From Wenzhouxiangella sp. (GTDB taxonomy: Bacteria; Pseudomonadota; Gammaproteobacteria; Xanthomonadales; Wenzhouxiangellaceae): DNA of 17,534 bases. This document shows, in pieces, positions 16,683 to 17,534 of this stretch. Each line of letters opens with the position of its first letter. Positions within the stretch are counted from its first letter, which is position 1. The DNA lies in NCBI GenBank assembly GCA_018400355.1, contig JAGYMV010000007.1:1-17534 (forward strand), in the 5' to 3' direction. Both the position numbers and the translations under genes were made by a program. The notes beneath the pieces are model-generated. The model was not told where the DNA came from, did no database searches, and saw nothing but the letters and a program-made list of their open reading frames with translations.

Positions 16683-17459
16683 TCGTTCGTTGACCAGGGT
16701 CAGCTCGACTGCCTGCGAGACCAGCCCGGCGTCTTCTCGAAGAATAAGGTGATCTTTCGGCGTGAGCTCTTCGTAACGGCCTGAGCGAACACGTGCAGGC
16801 AAAAAGACGGGTCCAAACCGCACCCGCTTTAAGCGCGCCACCTGCGCACCCACGGCTTCCCACAAGCGCCTCACCTCGCGGTGTCTGCCTTCCATCAAAG
16901 TGACCGTGACCCAGGTGTGACCTTGTGTGGTCTCACCAACAGCCAGATCACTGAATTTGGCGGGGCCATCGTCTAACAAGACACCTTCACGCAGTTGTTC
17001 TATTTGCTCGTCGGAGACTTCACCCCTGATGCGACACAGATACTCACGGTCTATCTGATTGGACGGGTGCATCATCTGATTGGCCAGCTCACCATCAGTG
17101 GTGAGCAACAGCAACCCAGCGGTGTTGATATCAAGCCGACCCACGGCGATCCACCGACTGTCTTTCAAGGGTGGCAATCGCTCGAACACAGTCCGTCGAC
17201 CCTCTGGATCATCGCGGGTGGTGATTTCCCCTTCGGGCTTGTGATACATCAAGGTTCGGTGTGTCGGTTGATTGGACAACACTTTATACGTCATTTGTTG
17301 ATAGGTGACTTGATCCCCCGCACGCACCTGATCCCCCAGCCCAGCGGTCTTGCCATTAATGGCAATATGACCGGCGTCAATCTCGGCTTCTAAGGCGCGA
17401 CGCGAACCCAAACCGGCGCGGGCCATGACTTTCTGGAGCCGTTCGGTAGAAGAACTCAT
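16614..17459 (-). CDS. rluB: 23S rRNA pseudouridine synthase RluB
   Basis: Isomerises a uridine of 23S rRNA to pseudouridine (position 2605 in E. coli). The 281-residue protein has an N-terminal S4 RNA-binding domain (RLQKVMARAGLGSRRALEAEIDAGHIAINGK, about 7-38) and a RsuA/RluB-family catalytic domain. The catalytic aspartate is D110 in VGRLDINTAGLLLLTTDGELANQMMHPS. Further signatures are REYLCRIRGEV and MEGRHREVRRLWEAVG. A basic, low-complexity tail (residues about 255-281, RSGARSSRPPRANH then KERNRRRH) is encoded partly by the antisense of rlmB. The ATG overlaps the upstream stop in ATGA. RluE and RsuA are paralogues, but length and context favour RluB. Confidence 0.94.
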   Translation of the reverse strand: MSSSTERLQKVMARAGLGSRRALEAEIDAGHIAINGKTAGLGDQVRAGDQVTYQQMTYKVLSNQPTHRTLMYHKPEGEITTRDDPEGRRTVFERLPPLKDSRWIAVGRLDINTAGLLLLTTDGELANQMMHPSNQIDREYLCRIRGEVSDEQIEQLREGVLLDDGPAKFSDLAVGETTQGHTWVTVTLMEGRHREVRRLWEAVGAQVARLKRVRFGPVFLPARVRSGRYEELTPKDHLILREDAGLVSQAVELTLVNERSGARSSRPPRANHTKERNRRRH

Positions 17460-17534
17460 TGCTCAGCTGTGGGTCTGGAGACCGTTGACTCATCGGTTGT
17501 CTCTGTCTCTGAGTTTTCTGTCTCTGAGTGATCT
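17456..17534 (-). CDS. C-terminal tail of an upstream gene, probably scpB (partial)
   Basis: A frame entering from the window edge reads DHSETENSETETTDEST, then VSRPTAEQ, then TGA at 17458-17456. The stop overlaps the rluB start codon, so this is the gene upstream of rluB in the same operon. scpB (segregation and condensation protein B, kleisin partner of SMC) commonly precedes rluB and often ends in an acidic tail. Only about 25 residues of low-complexity tail are visible, so scpB rests on context alone. Confidence 0.5.
   Translation of the reverse strand, partial: DHSETENSETETTDESTVSRPTAEQ

Overview
The window is ordinary chromosomal DNA of a gammaproteobacterium of moderate GC content (mid-50s % by eye). 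The evidence is the gene order infC-rpmI-rplT-pheS-pheT-ihfA, the pairs rnr-rlmB and scpB-rluB, and the sequence of each protein. I cannot name the genus. No insertion sequence, prophage, CRISPR array or toxin-antitoxin pair is visible. Coding density is very high, and no gene-free stretch exceeds about 130 bases.

Layout. (1) 1-1605, minus strand: the N-terminal half of mfd (transcription-repair coupling factor), cut by the window edge. (2) 1627-8715, plus strand: a strong tRNA promoter, tRNA-Val(GAC), thrS, infC (rare ATC start), a promoter with a long structured leader, rpmI, rplT, pheS, pheT and ihfA. This is the classic translation/IHF cluster. It lacks the pheM leader-peptide attenuator, and its ThrRS looks more alphaproteobacterial than enterobacterial. 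(3) 8696-10205, plus strand: a small MerR-family regulator overlapping ihfA, then tRNA-Pro(GGG) and folE2 (metal-dependent GTP cyclohydrolase IB), closed by a hairpin terminator. (4) 13677-10270, minus strand: three overlapping genes for an MltD-type lytic transglycosylase lipoprotein with three LysM domains, a secreted M23 (LytM-type) protein with an altered zinc motif, and a lipoprotein with weak resemblance to the CpeT/CpcT family. (5) 13796-16682, plus strand: rnr (RNase R without the usual basic tail) overlapping rlmB. (6) 17534-16614, minus strand: an acidic C-terminal tail, probably ScpB, overlapping rluB, whose 3' end runs antisense into rlmB.

How the genes work together. Regions 2 and 5 and rluB serve translation: aminoacyl-tRNA synthetases, IF3, ribosomal proteins L35 and L20, 23S rRNA modification and RNA turnover. 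Both tRNA genes sit immediately upstream of protein genes (40 and 20 nt) with no terminator between, so each probably forms a tRNA-mRNA cotranscript. Region 4 looks like a compact peptidoglycan-remodelling operon. The most unusual points are the dyad filling the long spacer of the tRNA-Pro promoter next to a MerR-family gene, the tRNA-mRNA operons, the CpeT-like lipoprotein in a murein-hydrolase operon, and the M23 His-x-Asp motif. I did not find a convincing entirely new defence or mobile system.
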